A stretch of 59,046 bases of DNA from Segatella copri (GTDB lineage Bacteria; Bacteroidota; Bacteroidia; Bacteroidales; Bacteroidaceae): the NCBI RefSeq assembly GCF_019127135.1, contig NZ_JAHOEA010000023.1, positions 1-59,046 on the forward strand. The letters are read 5' to 3'. Shown in pieces: positions 9,874-19,033 of the stretch. Under the pieces are notes generated by a model. It saw only the letters and a program-made list of their open reading frames with translations, ran no database searches and was not told the DNA's origin. The position numbers and the translations under genes are program-made. Each line of letters opens with the position of its first letter. Within the stretch, counting starts at the first letter, position 1.

Positions 9874-12018
9874 ATGAGAATGAAGAAATTATTATTTGCA
9901 ACCTGTTGCATCGCTTTTTTGAGCGGTTCTTTGGGAGCAGCGGCGCAGAAAAAATCTGCAGCCAAGAATGTTCTGACACAGACTTTGAAAGGGAAGTCTT
10001 GGTCGGCTGATAATGGTAATGGTACCTTTACAAACCCCTTGTTTTATGATGAGTTTTCTGACCCTGATATTATCAGAGTGGGGGAGGACTTCTATCTGGC
10101 AGGTACTACGATGCACAGTGTGCCGGGATTGGTGGTGCTCCATTCCAAGGATCTCGTAAATTGGGAGTTCTCTTCCTATTGCTTCGACCGATTCGATGAT
10201 TCTGATGATTTCAACCTCCGCAATGGCAAGGAGGCTTACGGACAGGGTATCTGGGCGCCTGCTATCCGATATCATAACGGAAAGTTCTATATCTTCTCTA
10301 ATATCAACGGACATGGCTTGCAGGTGTATATTTCGGATAGTGCCAAGGGACCTTGGACGCATCATAAAGTTAATGGCGATATCTACGACCTCTCTGTGCT
10401 CTTCGATGAGGATGGCAAGATTTATGCCGTGCACAAGTATGGAAACGTGACCGTTACGGAGTTGAAGCCCGATTTGAGTGGTCCGGTAGAGGGCAGCAGC
10501 AAGGTAGTGATTCCGGAAGGCAATGCGATGGGTGAGGGACATCATGTGTATAAAATCAATGGCATGTACTATATCCTCTCTGCAGATTATTCACCGATGG
10601 GCCGCATGCAGTGTGCCCGAAGCAAGAGCATCTGGGGACCTTATGAAACCTGCGTAATTAGCGAGCGCGAATCGTATGGTTATGCTGCGGGATGGAGCGT
10701 AGGTAACATGGGAATCGGTCGGCCTTTGCCGGAAGATGGTTTCAAATTCCAGAACAACAAGCCTAATGGTCTGAACCTGGGCTGTGCCACCATTCATCAG
10801 GGCGGCATCGTACAGGCTCCTGACGGGAAATGGTGGGGCGTTTCGATGCAGGACTTCAATTCCGTGGGAAGAACGGTGTGCCTGTCGCCTATCACTTGGG
10901 TTGACGGCTGGCCTTACTTTGGATTGGAGAAGAACCTGGGACGCTCGCCTCGTACCTGGTTCAAACCGAATGATATGGTCAAGACACCACAGGCTCCATA
11001 CGACAGATGTGATGATTTCTCGGGTAAAACTTTTAAACCGGTTTGGCAATGGAATCATAATCCGAATGACAAGATGTGGTCGCTGAATAAGGAGCGAAAA
11101 GGATGGCTTCGTTTGCATTCCATGCCTGCCAAGCAACTGCTTTGGGCAAAGAATACATTGACGCAGCGTGCCATCGGACCTGTTTCTTATACATCTGTTA
11201 AGTTGGATGCATCCCGCTTGAAGGTAGGTGATGAGGCTGGTTTGGGTGCCATCAATACGCCATATGCTTCATTGGGCGTTGTCAAGACGGATAAGGGGTT
11301 GAACTTGAGATGTTATGACCAGAATACCAACAAGGAAGTGTTGAAGCCGTTGGCTAAAAGCAAGGTAGTTTGGTTGCGACTTTGGGGTGATTATGACAAG
11401 AGCCAGTTGCAATATTCCTACTCTCTGGATGGTAAGAACTGGGAAAATATCGGCGAACAGATGCTTTCGCCTTATCAGTTGAAGACCTTCCAGGGGGTAC
11501 GTGTGGCACTTTATGCTTTCAACAAGAAGGAATTGAATGGCGGTGTGGCTGATTTCGATGATTTCAAGGTAGAGGAGCCGATGGCTGACAGAACAGCCAA
11601 TTTGCCTATCGGAAAGACCATAAGATTCTCTAATCTCGCTGATGGCAGTCTGATGGATGCTACCGGACATGGATTGATGCATAGTTCCGGCAACCGAAGG
11701 GACATGAGAAATCAGGTGAAGTTTGTTGTGGAGGATAGAGGTAAGGGAAAGATTGCTTTGAAGACGGCTGACGGACGATATGTTTATATTGCTGGTGCTG
11801 GTTTATCTGGTGATGTTCGTCTGACTTCCGACTCTTCCAAGGCAGAGGAGTTTGTATGGCAGGATATGCTTTATAACCGCTGCATGCTGCTTTCTATGAA
11901 GACGCAGCGTTATGTAGGTAAAAATCCTATGGATGGAAGTCCTTATTCTGCAGATTTCCAAGGAGCTGACGCCGGTATGAAGAACGGGTGTGTTTTCACT
12001 TGGGATGTTGTTGAGTAA
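9874..12018 (+). CDS. Secreted GH43 (beta-xylosidase-like clade) with extra C-terminal beta-trefoil-like module
   Basis: 714 aa from the ATG at 9874 (a second ATG two codons later is also possible). Signal peptide about 1-25. GH43 propeller about 45-330 with FSDPDIIR (base), YDLSVLFD and MGEGHHVY (acid). A concanavalin-like beta-sandwich (about 365-570) follows, as in beta-xylosidase-type GH43s. The last 130 residues are an added domain with short repeats such as KIALKTADGRYVYIAG and KTQRYVG, resembling a beta-trefoil or fascin-like carbohydrate-binding fold; this part is inference. The sequence is related to the C-terminal half of the 4376 protein. It is the last gene of the enzyme cluster and is followed by a terminator. 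Confidence 0.9.
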   Translation: MRMKKLLFATCCIAFLSGSLGAAAQKKSAAKNVLTQTLKGKSWSADNGNGTFTNPLFYDEFSDPDIIRVGEDFYLAGTTMHSVPGLVVLHSKDLVNWEFSSYCFDRFDDSDDFNLRNGKEAYGQGIWAPAIRYHNGKFYIFSNINGHGLQVYISDSAKGPWTHHKVNGDIYDLSVLFDEDGKIYAVHKYGNVTVTELKPDLSGPVEGSSKVVIPEGNAMGEGHHVYKINGMYYILSADYSPMGRMQCARSKSIWGPYETCVISERESYGYAAGWSVGNMGIGRPLPEDGFKFQNNKPNGLNLGCATIHQGGIVQAPDGKWWGVSMQDFNSVGRTVCLSPITWVDGWPYFGLEKNLGRSPRTWFKPNDMVKTPQAPYDRCDDFSGKTFKPVWQWNHNPNDKMWSLNKERKGWLRLHSMPAKQLLWAKNTLTQRAIGPVSYTSVKLDASRLKVGDEAGLGAINTPYASLGVVKTDKGLNLRCYDQNTNKEVLKPLAKSKVVWLRLWGDYDKSQLQYSYSLDGKNWENIGEQMLSPYQLKTFQGVRVALYAFNKKELNGGVADFDDFKVEEPMADRTANLPIGKTIRFSNLADGSLMDATGHGLMHSSGNRRDMRNQVKFVVEDRGKGKIALKTADGRYVYIAGAGLSGDVRLTSDSSKAEEFVWQDMLYNRCMLLSMKTQRYVGKNPMDGSPYSADFQGADAGMKNGCVFTWDVVE

Positions 12019-12042
12019 AGATATCTGTTCTTTATAAATTAG

Positions 12043-12085
12043 AAGAGGTAGACTCTCGCTGTGGGGAGTCTGCCTCTTTTTCTTT
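12043..12085. terminator. Rho-independent terminator between convergent genes
   Basis: AGAGGTAGACTC (12044-12055) pairs with GAGTCTGCCTCT (12065-12076), followed by a T-rich run to 12085. It closes the glycosidase cluster and may also stop the converging PorT-like gene. Confidence 0.85.
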
Positions 12086-12100
12086 TGTGATATTGTTCGA

Positions 12101-12847
12101 TTATTCGAAATAGAATGTTAGTGCTATTATTTTGCTATGTGCTGACTTAGCAGATAGTGTGTACGGGAGTGTACTCTTGTCTTTTATATTTTTGATGTGA
12201 TTCTTATCGTATGTATCTGTTATTCCATACATGAATTTCAATTCAGGGCGAAGCTTGAAATAAGGCAGATAGAAATCACACCCCAATCCCAGTTCCAGGA
12301 ACAGATCTGTTTTCTTCAGTTTGATATAATCTTCGTTCTTGCTGTTCAGATTCATCATCGGGTTGATTCCTGCCATGATGTATGGGCGGTGATTATTGAA
12401 TCTCTGTGCTGCAAATATCAGGTCGAATGCACTGGAAATGTAAGCTGTCTTCATCTCCTGTTTCTGCTGTATTGGATTACCTGCCCCATCTTTTTCCAGC
12501 ATGTTGTAGAAGGAGAGATGTCGGGTACCGAAATACATGGCTGGTGCTATGCGTAGCTGGAAGTGGTTGTTGAGGCGGAATTCTCCTAGTACACCTACTG
12601 TAAATCCTGGATCCCATCTGTCCTGGTCTACTGTTACGCAGCCATGTTGCTCAATGCCGTCAGCATCCAGATAAGTAACCGGTCCTGCATTCTGGAATTC
12701 TATATCCTGGAAATGGGTGCCTACCAATACACCGAAGTGGAATGGGCGTAAATCGGTATAAGGACGGTTTTCTACCGTTCTTTCCTGTGCACCAGCCTGG
12801 ATTGTGATGGCAAGGCTTATGATGAATGTCAATAGTTTCTTTTTCAT
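12101..12847 (-). CDS. porT: PorT-family outer membrane beta-barrel protein
   Basis: 248 aa with a signal peptide ending QAGAQ and alternating aromatic/hydrophobic beta strands through to a terminal FYFE, as in small outer-membrane barrels. Length and pattern (RPFHFGVLVGTHFQDIEF near the N-terminus, FKLRPELKFMYGI near the C-terminus) fit PorT, a component needed for type IX secretion in Porphyromonas and Prevotella. It is transcribed alone and converges on the glycosidase cluster. The symbol is from recollection of the family; a generic outer-membrane beta-barrel protein is the alternative. Confidence 0.7.
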   Translation of the reverse strand: MKKKLLTFIISLAITIQAGAQERTVENRPYTDLRPFHFGVLVGTHFQDIEFQNAGPVTYLDADGIEQHGCVTVDQDRWDPGFTVGVLGEFRLNNHFQLRIAPAMYFGTRHLSFYNMLEKDGAGNPIQQKQEMKTAYISSAFDLIFAAQRFNNHRPYIMAGINPMMNLNSKNEDYIKLKKTDLFLELGLGCDFYLPYFKLRPELKFMYGITDTYDKNHIKNIKDKSTLPYTLSAKSAHSKIIALTFYFE

Positions 12848-12940
12848 ATATTTATAACGGAATATTCCTCTTCATATTGCTTTCTGTTTTATTTCGATAA
12901 TGTATAAATTAAGTAAACACGTGAAATTTCTTATACCTAA

Positions 12941-12973
12941 TTGTAGGTATTCCGAAAATAATTATTATCTTTG
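12941..12973 (+). promoter_or_regulatory. Promoter of the ferredoxin gene
   Basis: TTG at 12941-12943 and TATCTTTGC at 12965-12973 are separated by 21 bp, matching the Bacteroidetes -33/-7 pattern. It faces the ferredoxin gene, with a 5' leader of about 90 nt. Confidence 0.7.
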
Positions 12974-13070
12974 CACCATAATTATTAGGTAATGTACCTT
13001 TAGTTATCAGACAAGACAAATTAAAAGCATATTATACAAAAACATTATAAACATTTAAACATTAATAATT

Positions 13071-13238
13071 ATGGCATACGTAATTGGTGACGATTGTATC
13101 GCTTGCGGTACATGTATTGATGAGTGTCCATCAGGTGCAATCTCTGAGGGCGAGAAGTATTCTATCAACCCAGACGTCTGCACAGAGTGTGGTACTTGTG
13201 CTGATGTTTGCCCTAACGAGGCAATCAGTCTTCCTTAA
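13071..13238 (+). CDS. Small 2[4Fe-4S] ferredoxin
   Basis: 55 aa, MAYVIGDDCIACGTCIDECP at the start. Two CxxCxxCxxxCP clusters are visible (CIACGTCIDECP and CTECGTCADVCP), the hallmark of clostridial-type ferredoxins that carry electrons for anaerobic oxidoreductases such as pyruvate:ferredoxin oxidoreductase. Full length for this family, with internal pseudo-twofold symmetry. It is monocistronic, with its own promoter (12941-12973) and terminator (13277-13306), and is the only plus-strand gene in the surrounding minus-strand block. Confidence 0.96.
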   Translation: MAYVIGDDCIACGTCIDECPSGAISEGEKYSINPDVCTECGTCADVCPNEAISLP

Positions 13239-13276
13239 TCTATAAGGATAGATACTTTTAGTTACATAAAACATTG

Positions 13277-13306
13277 AGAGCGGTTCCCATGGGAATCGCT
13301 CTTTTC
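13277..13306 (+). terminator. Terminator of the ferredoxin gene
   Basis: AGAGCG-TTCCCATGGGAA-CGCTCT hairpin (13277-13302 core) followed by TTTTCGTTTT. Confidence 0.85.
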
Positions 13307-13373
13307 GTTTTCTATTGTTTGAAGATTTTTTCTCCCAATTTCCCTTTATTTGCTTATAGTACAATTCATAGAA

Positions 13374-13411
13374 ACGAAAAGGGGATTACATCAATAACTG
13401 ATGCAATCCCC
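13374..13411 (-). terminator. Terminator of the TonB-system operon
   Basis: GGGGATT/AATCCCC with inner CATCA/TGATG arms (13381-13411). Read on the minus strand it is followed by TTTTCGTTTC, just downstream of the TPR gene. Confidence 0.85.
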
Positions 13412-13435
13412 AATATGTTGTAGTTAATGTTATGC

Positions 13436-14857
13436 TTATTCACCTGGTTTGAGACCTGCTTTCTCGTAAGCATCGTTAGCCAACTTGTTCTGTGGATCAA
13501 GTTTCAGAAGCTTATCCCAGTATGGCTTAGCTGTATTGAAGTCCTGCTTGTCGTAGGTATAGATGAAGCCCATATACTGGTATGATGTCTTCAGGTAGCT
13601 GAGCTCATCTTCATCACACTGCTTTGCTTCCAGCTCATTGATTACTTCTGTGTAAGCAGCAATAGCCTTGTCGTCCAACTCGTTCTGGAAAGCAGTGTTA
13701 CCCTCCTGAAGCTTAGCAAATGGCTTCAATGTAGGATACTTATCTGCCAACTTAGCGTAAACGGCGATAGCCTTATCGATGTTCTCAACCTTCTTGGCTG
13801 GATCTTTCTTAGCCTTGTTTACATAGATTTCAGCAAGCTTCATGAAGTCTGTAGGAGCAGCATTTGGATTCTTATCCATGTACTGCTGGTTGTACTCCAA
13901 TGCCTTGTCTTCATCGCCCAACTCCTTGTAAGCCTCAGAGATATACTGCAATGGCTTAGGGTCGTCAGCCTTCATCTCTAATGCCTTCTGGTACTGAGCA
14001 ATAGCCTCATTATACTGCTTGTTGCCAGCCAAAGCCAAACCATAATAAGCAACGATACTAGCATTCTTCTTGATAGAATCGGTATTCATTACGATGTTTG
14101 CATGCTGGAGAGCAGATTCAAAGTTCTTTACGTCAACAGCAGCGCGCATGGCCAAAACCTGCATAGCTGCATCCTTAGGGAACTTCTGGATACCACTTTC
14201 GCAAAGGCTCAAACTTTCTTCCTTCTTACCAACGATATAAGCTGTGAATGCATATTCGTACTGAGCATACTCTTCAAGTGTGTTTGGCTTAGCCTTTGAG
14301 AAATACTCATAAGCCTTCTCGTAGTTGCCAGCGCTGAAGAAGTTGTGACCAGCTTCTGCCTCGATAGGGTAGTTAGGGTTGATTTCTCTCAGCTTGTTCA
14401 AAGCTTCCGCACTAGCCTGTGGGTCAATTTTACGGTAAACGTTAGAATAGCTGATATATCCCTGAGGATTCTTAGGATCCATTGTCATACACTGACCATA
14501 CCATGTAGCAGCTTCACCACCATTGTCCTGCATTGCATAAATGTCGCCTTTCAGAATGTAAGCGTCACCATAGTTCTTGAACTTAGCAATGACAGCATCA
14601 GCAACAGCGTTAGCCTGATCATAGTTCTTGTTCATTGCAAGAAGGTTACCCAAAGCTACCAATGCCTTAGGATCCTTTTTGAACTCCTTCTGGTATTCCT
14701 TGATTTCCTTGGCAAAAGCCTTAGGATCAGCGTTACCAGCCTTCAATGTTGTCTCTATAGGCTTCAGCATGTCCTTATAGTTGACATCCTGTGCCATTGC
14801 AGGTGTTGCCAAACCCATGACGAGCAAACCTGCTACTAAATATTTAATTGCTTTCAT
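13436..14857 (-). CDS. Periplasmic tetratricopeptide-repeat protein
   Basis: 473 aa. A signal peptide (about 1-22, TPAMAQ) sends it to the periplasm. The remainder is almost entirely TPR helices; clear repeats include ALVALGNLLAMNKNYDQA, AYILKGDIYAMQDNGGEA, AYYGLALAGNKQYNEAIAQY and PLQYISEAYKELGDEDKALEY. No catalytic motif is present, so a scaffold role is likely. It is the last gene of the exbB-exbD-exbD-tonB-pstS-like operon, after a 41-bp gap, and ends at a clear terminator. The context suggests a partner of the TonB machinery or cell-envelope homeostasis; that is inference. Confidence 0.85.
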   Translation of the reverse strand: MKAIKYLVAGLLVMGLATPAMAQDVNYKDMLKPIETTLKAGNADPKAFAKEIKEYQKEFKKDPKALVALGNLLAMNKNYDQANAVADAVIAKFKNYGDAYILKGDIYAMQDNGGEAATWYGQCMTMDPKNPQGYISYSNVYRKIDPQASAEALNKLREINPNYPIEAEAGHNFFSAGNYEKAYEYFSKAKPNTLEEYAQYEYAFTAYIVGKKEESLSLCESGIQKFPKDAAMQVLAMRAAVDVKNFESALQHANIVMNTDSIKKNASIVAYYGLALAGNKQYNEAIAQYQKALEMKADDPKPLQYISEAYKELGDEDKALEYNQQYMDKNPNAAPTDFMKLAEIYVNKAKKDPAKKVENIDKAIAVYAKLADKYPTLKPFAKLQEGNTAFQNELDDKAIAAYTEVINELEAKQCDEDELSYLKTSYQYMGFIYTYDKQDFNTAKPYWDKLLKLDPQNKLANDAYEKAGLKPGE

Positions 14858-14898
14858 AATTCTACTTTTTTATATGCGTCTCTTTCTTAGCTTTTTCT

Positions 14899-15864
14899 TT
14901 AGCGTTTTACATTAACGGTCTTTATAGTGATGTCACCTCTGTAAGGAAGTAATCCGGTTTTGAACAGTATGAGCTGACCTCTTGGGCCTGAAATGTAGTT
15001 TGCGAAGCTCCAAGGCAATGCCCTGTGAGGGTCAACTACAATAGCATATAATGTTCTCACGAACGGATATCTTCCATCCAGCAAGTATGCCTGATATGGT
15101 TGCCAGCTGTTATATGGTGTTGCCACATCTTTGATAGATACTCGCATGACATGAATATTCTTCTTAAATGTAGTGTTGGTTGAATCACGGCGGTCGTTGA
15201 GCCAGTTAGATCCAATTACACCGATTGAGCCTGGGTTCTGATCCACATAGTCGATAACCTCTTTACTCGTTTTTGCGGCCATGATTTTTGCACCCATTTT
15301 AGCTCCGTGCAGCACAGAGTCTACTACGTAATTGGTTGTTGCAGAGCGGGTATCATCGAAAATGACTTCGATGTCTCCTCTCTTTGAACCTTTCACAATA
15401 TCACTCCATTTTGTTGCCTTACCTGTAAGGATACGTTTGATATCTTTTACCGTAATACAAGTATCATTGTTTTGCTTGTTTACAATAAATGCCAATCCAT
15501 CGTAACCGATAGGGAAAACAGAAGGAATTACATTGCTTTTAGACTTCAAGTAGGCTATTTCACTATCTTTCAAATTACGTGTAGTGAACAAGAGCGCTGT
15601 TTTGAAATCTTTAATCATCTGAAGTCCGGTGACTTCATCTGTATACTTCGGCTTGAGTTTAGCTTTCGGGAACTCATACTCAAACTGACTTCTTTCTTCG
15701 TCAATGATAGGACTCAAACTCTCGTCAGCCACAAATTCAATTGTGCCTGAAGTAGGAGTATCAGTTCTACCATCTTTGGCTTTCTTCTCGCCACATGACG
15801 AGAAGAAAGCCATTGATAGTACTGTTAATCCTATACCTAAAAAAATATAAGATGTTTTTTTCAT
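14899..15864 (-). CDS. PstS-like phosphate-type substrate-binding lipoprotein
   Basis: 321 aa from the ATG at 15862-15864, which gives MKKTSYIFLGIGLTVLSMAF with lipobox FSSC; upstream ATGs would overlap tonB and lack a signal. The fold is a PBP-like (type II) periplasmic binding domain as in PstS: a TIEFVADESLSPI start, an ALLFTTRNL strand, and a PGSIGVIGSNWL segment. No ABC permease or ATPase genes follow. The gene lies 4 bp after tonB and 41 bp before the TPR gene, so it belongs to the TonB operon. The role may be sensing or scavenging of an anion rather than classical Pst transport; function is uncertain. Confidence 0.8.
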   Translation of the reverse strand: MKKTSYIFLGIGLTVLSMAFFSSCGEKKAKDGRTDTPTSGTIEFVADESLSPIIDEERSQFEYEFPKAKLKPKYTDEVTGLQMIKDFKTALLFTTRNLKDSEIAYLKSKSNVIPSVFPIGYDGLAFIVNKQNNDTCITVKDIKRILTGKATKWSDIVKGSKRGDIEVIFDDTRSATTNYVVDSVLHGAKMGAKIMAAKTSKEVIDYVDQNPGSIGVIGSNWLNDRRDSTNTTFKKNIHVMRVSIKDVATPYNSWQPYQAYLLDGRYPFVRTLYAIVVDPHRALPWSFANYISGPRGQLILFKTGLLPYRGDITIKTVNVKR

Positions 15865-15868
15865 TCTA

Positions 15869-16717
15869 TTACTGCAATCTAAATACAACTGGTACAGTAT
15901 ATTTAACACGTACAGCAGAACCGTTTTGCTTACCTGGTTTCCACCTAGGCATGCTCTTAACGACACGCTGTGCTTCACGGTCAAGTGAAGGGTCAACTGA
16001 ACGAGCTACCCTAACATCAGAGATAGAACCATCACGCTCTACCACGAATGATACGATAACACGACCCTGTACACCATTCTCCTGTGCAACTACAGGATAC
16101 TTGATGTTGCTTGCAAGGTAAGACATCAGGGCGCCTTGTCCACCAGGGAATGAAGGCATCTCCTCTACAACATCGAAGACCTTAGTTGAAACTTCAGGTT
16201 TTGGTGCTGGTGGTGGAGGTGGAGCTACCGTTGCAATATCACTTCTTACAGCTTCAATTGTACGGTCCTTCACACCTTCCTTGTTTTCAGTACCGACTGC
16301 AACTTTTTCATCCAGTTTATCCATCTGCTTAACCTGGTTTTCCTCTTTTACGAGTTCATCCTTCTTAATGACAGGTGCGGTAAACTTCTGAGTTTCGCGA
16401 GCCACAGGTATCTCCTTCTTTGGTTCAATCTTTGGCTTCACTGGCTCCTTCTTCTTTTCTTCCTTCTTAGCCTGCTGCTGGAGTTTAGCCAACTCCATAG
16501 CTTCCATATATGCCTGCTGTTCTTCGGCCTGTTTCTGTTCGATGACTTTCCAAGCCAAGAATCCACCCACGAGAGCTGCAGCAATGACCAAGATCAGAAG
16601 AGCCTTGATGTTTCGGCCAGAAGTACCCTTACGGAGCTGGTATGCACCATACTCCTTGTTCTTTCCGGCGAAAACCATATCGACCCATTTAGGATCGTAA
16701 AGATCTATTTTTGCCAT
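15869..16717 (-). CDS. tonB: TonB energy-transducing protein
   Basis: 282 aa. The N-terminus MAKIDLYDPKWVDMVFAGKN is cytoplasmic, followed by one transmembrane helix (about 38-58, ALLILVIAAALVGGFLAW). A Lys/Glu/Pro-rich periplasmic linker with APPPPPAPKP follows, then a TonB C-terminal domain (about 185-282) with IKYPVVAQENGVQGRVIVSF and the closing YTVPVVFRLQ. It passes proton-motive-force energy from ExbB/ExbD to the TonB-dependent receptors, several of which are in this window. It sits directly behind the two exbD genes. Confidence 0.95.
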   Translation of the reverse strand: MAKIDLYDPKWVDMVFAGKNKEYGAYQLRKGTSGRNIKALLILVIAAALVGGFLAWKVIEQKQAEEQQAYMEAMELAKLQQQAKKEEKKKEPVKPKIEPKKEIPVARETQKFTAPVIKKDELVKEENQVKQMDKLDEKVAVGTENKEGVKDRTIEAVRSDIATVAPPPPPAPKPEVSTKVFDVVEEMPSFPGGQGALMSYLASNIKYPVVAQENGVQGRVIVSFVVERDGSISDVRVARSVDPSLDREAQRVVKSMPRWKPGKQNGSAVRVKYTVPVVFRLQ

Positions 16718-16750
16718 TTCTTTCTTGTTTAAAATTGTTTGTTACTCATC

Positions 16751-17398
16751 TTACATCTTAACGTTTCTAGACTTGAGAAGTTTCTCGTCGTCTGCGTTAA
16801 TCTTATCGATGACGTAAGTACCAATGTTTGAAATCTGCATTTCGTCGAGAGCGTCAACCATATTCTTGTAAGAAGCGTTGTCGGTAGGCTTGATGACGAT
16901 GGTAAGAGTAGGAATCTTTCCGTCCTTCAAGTTACCAGCCTTCAAATCGCTCAACTTCTTCTGATAGATGCTATCAGGATACTGCTTAGGATTCTTCTGA
17001 CGGTCCATGTTCAACTCCTTGACAGCAAGTGCGATTCTTTCTACAGGGCGTGTGCCGTTTTCTGTAGCGTGCTCTCTCAAGACCTTACGGATGCCCTGGC
17101 TGCCCCATGTAGTCTCCTTGATCCATGATGGGTCATCGTACTTAGGAATACCTGCACCATAATAAATCTTGTTGTCTGCTGTTACGTAGAGTGTCACAGT
17201 CTCAGAAGCCTTTGCTTCGTTCTTCTTGTCCTCTGGTTGGTTGTCATCATTACTTGGCATAGTCAGCTCCATAGTCTGAGGTTTGCTCAAAGATGTACAC
17301 AGCATGAAGAACGTGATAAGCAGCATGAGCATATCCACCATAGGCGTAAAGTCTACGCGGACATTCATTTTCTTTTGTTTGCTTTCTTTCTTTGCCAT
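16751..17398 (-). CDS. exbD: ExbD/TolR-family biopolymer transport protein (second copy)
   Basis: 215 aa. One N-terminal transmembrane helix (about 20-38, MLMLLITFFMLCTSL) preceded by VDFTPMVDML, the conserved ExbD segment whose Asp takes part in proton flow. A periplasmic domain follows with the TLTIVIKPTDNASYKNMVDALDEM-type ExbD C-terminal motif. The start abuts the preceding exbD stop with no gap. Two consecutive exbD genes are usual in Bacteroidota TonB operons and probably form a heteromeric ExbD pair. Confidence 0.92.
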   Translation of the reverse strand: MAKKESKQKKMNVRVDFTPMVDMLMLLITFFMLCTSLSKPQTMELTMPSNDDNQPEDKKNEAKASETVTLYVTADNKIYYGAGIPKYDDPSWIKETTWGSQGIRKVLREHATENGTRPVERIALAVKELNMDRQKNPKQYPDSIYQKKLSDLKAGNLKDGKIPTLTIVIKPTDNASYKNMVDALDEMQISNIGTYVIDKINADDEKLLKSRNVKM

Positions 17399-18043
17399 TT
17401 ATTCGTCCCCCTGTTTTTTTAACTGTGTAATCATATAGTAATGACTCTCGTCCATATCCTGGAGTTCGTTCATCACTCTCTTAACGGTCTTGTAAGGTGT
17501 AGAAGCATCTGCCTTCAGGGCAATCTTGATGTCCTCGTTTACGTTGCGAGCTGCGTCAACCCACTGCTGGAACTCGCTCATACCGCCCTTAATACTGTCG
17601 AGAGGAATACCTTTAGTCTGGAGATACTGTGGACGCTTAGAAGCGTTCATTGTCAGATAAGTACTCAAGTCGTTCATTGGTACACCAAACGTACCTTCGC
17701 TCTTGAATGTCTCAATCTGCTTTGGATTCAATGACACGCCGAATGCTCCTGTCATTGTGCTCAGTGTAGCTCCCAACTGATCAGTATTATCAATACTCAT
17801 AAATACTTGGCCCTCGCCGGTAGGATTACCAGCCTTGTCCTTTTCAGGACTTACCAAGATAGTCAAGACGCCGTTCTCTGGCACCTTAATCTCAGACACA
17901 GATCCTGGTGTGTTAACCTTTACAGGCTCATTCTTTACGAATGTAGAGGTGAGCATGAAGAAGGTAAGCAACAGGGTCATAACGTCTGACATAGGCGTCA
18001 TATCGATCCAGACGTCACTCTTCTTAATTTTTACTTTACCCAT
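17399..18043 (-). CDS. exbD: ExbD/TolR-family biopolymer transport protein (first copy)
   Basis: 214 aa with WIDMTPMSDVMTLLLTFFML, the ExbD transmembrane helix with its conserved Asp, and a periplasmic domain ending in KTVKRVMNELQDMDESHYY. Distinct from the second copy in its periplasmic region. It lies 30 bp downstream of exbB and directly adjacent to the second exbD. Confidence 0.92.
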   Translation of the reverse strand: MGKVKIKKSDVWIDMTPMSDVMTLLLTFFMLTSTFVKNEPVKVNTPGSVSEIKVPENGVLTILVSPEKDKAGNPTGEGQVFMSIDNTDQLGATLSTMTGAFGVSLNPKQIETFKSEGTFGVPMNDLSTYLTMNASKRPQYLQTKGIPLDSIKGGMSEFQQWVDAARNVNEDIKIALKADASTPYKTVKRVMNELQDMDESHYYMITQLKKQGDE

Positions 18044-18073
18044 AGCGATAAAATTTTAAAGGGTTAGCAAAAA

Positions 18074-18910
18074 TTAAGCCTCTTCTGCGTGGTTAGCTTC
18101 GTATGTCTGAGCAATTGAGTAACCTACCTCGTCGAGTGCGTATGTCAACTTATCTACCTTGTTGGTGAATGTGTTGTAAGATACAACGGCACACCATGAT
18201 GTCAAGATACCGAATGCGGTGTTGATCAACGCCTCAGAAATACCTACAGAAAGTGCTGCTGAGTCAGCGCCACCACCTTCACCCATGGCCTGGAATGACT
18301 TGATCATACCGGTTACAGTACCGAGAAGACCTGTCAAAGTACCAAGTGTTACGATTGTAGCGATGATAGGCAAGTTCATTGTCAAAGTTGGCATCTCCAA
18401 CTGAGTTGCCTCCTCGTGAGCCTGCTGGATCTTAGCTACCTTCTGAGCCTTCTTCAAAGATGCGTTAGCACCAGACTCCATAGACTTGTAAGCGTTCAAA
18501 GAAGCCATAACAACGTTAGCTACTGTACCGCGCTGCTTGTTGCAGAGCTGCTCAGCCTTAGCGAAATCATTTGCGTTCAAAGCTGCCTTGATGTTTGCAA
18601 CGAACTTAGGAAGAGCACCTTTACCTGTAGCGGTCTTAAGAGCCAACCAACGCTCGATTGTCATAGCCAACACTGTGAGCAACAATGTGTGGATAACTGG
18701 TACGATTACACCACCTTTGTAGATAGTACCCCAAATGTCTGCTGGGTGATCCTGTACACCTGGATCCTGGAAGTGCATGTCATTACCGAACCATGTGAAG
18801 AACAATGTGAATGCGATGATAGCACATACCACGATGATCCAGAATGCGCCTCTTACTCCCTGAAAGCCCTCAGACTTCTTAGCTGGGGCTGCTTGTTTTG
18901 TAGTTGCCAT
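18074..18910 (-). CDS. exbB: ExbB/TolQ/MotA-family proton channel protein
   Basis: 278 aa, three or four transmembrane helices (about 22-42, 68-88, 180-205, 222-245). The conserved MotA/TolQ/ExbB region is visible as TIVTLGTLTGLLGTVTGMI and the following ISEALINTAFGILTSW helix. It forms the channel that energises TonB. First gene of the operon; a -7 box (minus strand, 19034-19042) lies about 125 bp upstream. Confidence 0.95.
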   Translation of the reverse strand: MATTKQAAPAKKSEGFQGVRGAFWIIVVCAIIAFTLFFTWFGNDMHFQDPGVQDHPADIWGTIYKGGVIVPVIHTLLLTVLAMTIERWLALKTATGKGALPKFVANIKAALNANDFAKAEQLCNKQRGTVANVVMASLNAYKSMESGANASLKKAQKVAKIQQAHEEATQLEMPTLTMNLPIIATIVTLGTLTGLLGTVTGMIKSFQAMGEGGGADSAALSVGISEALINTAFGILTSWCAVVSYNTFTNKVDKLTYALDEVGYSIAQTYEANHAEEA

Positions 18911-19033
18911 AATTTTACTTTTTTTAAATTATTAGTTAATAAATTATTAATATTTCCTTTTTTCTTTCTCGCTTCGTAGACCTTGAATGTGTCGTTTGTC
19001 AATAAACACAGTTGGGTTATCTATTTTGCATTG

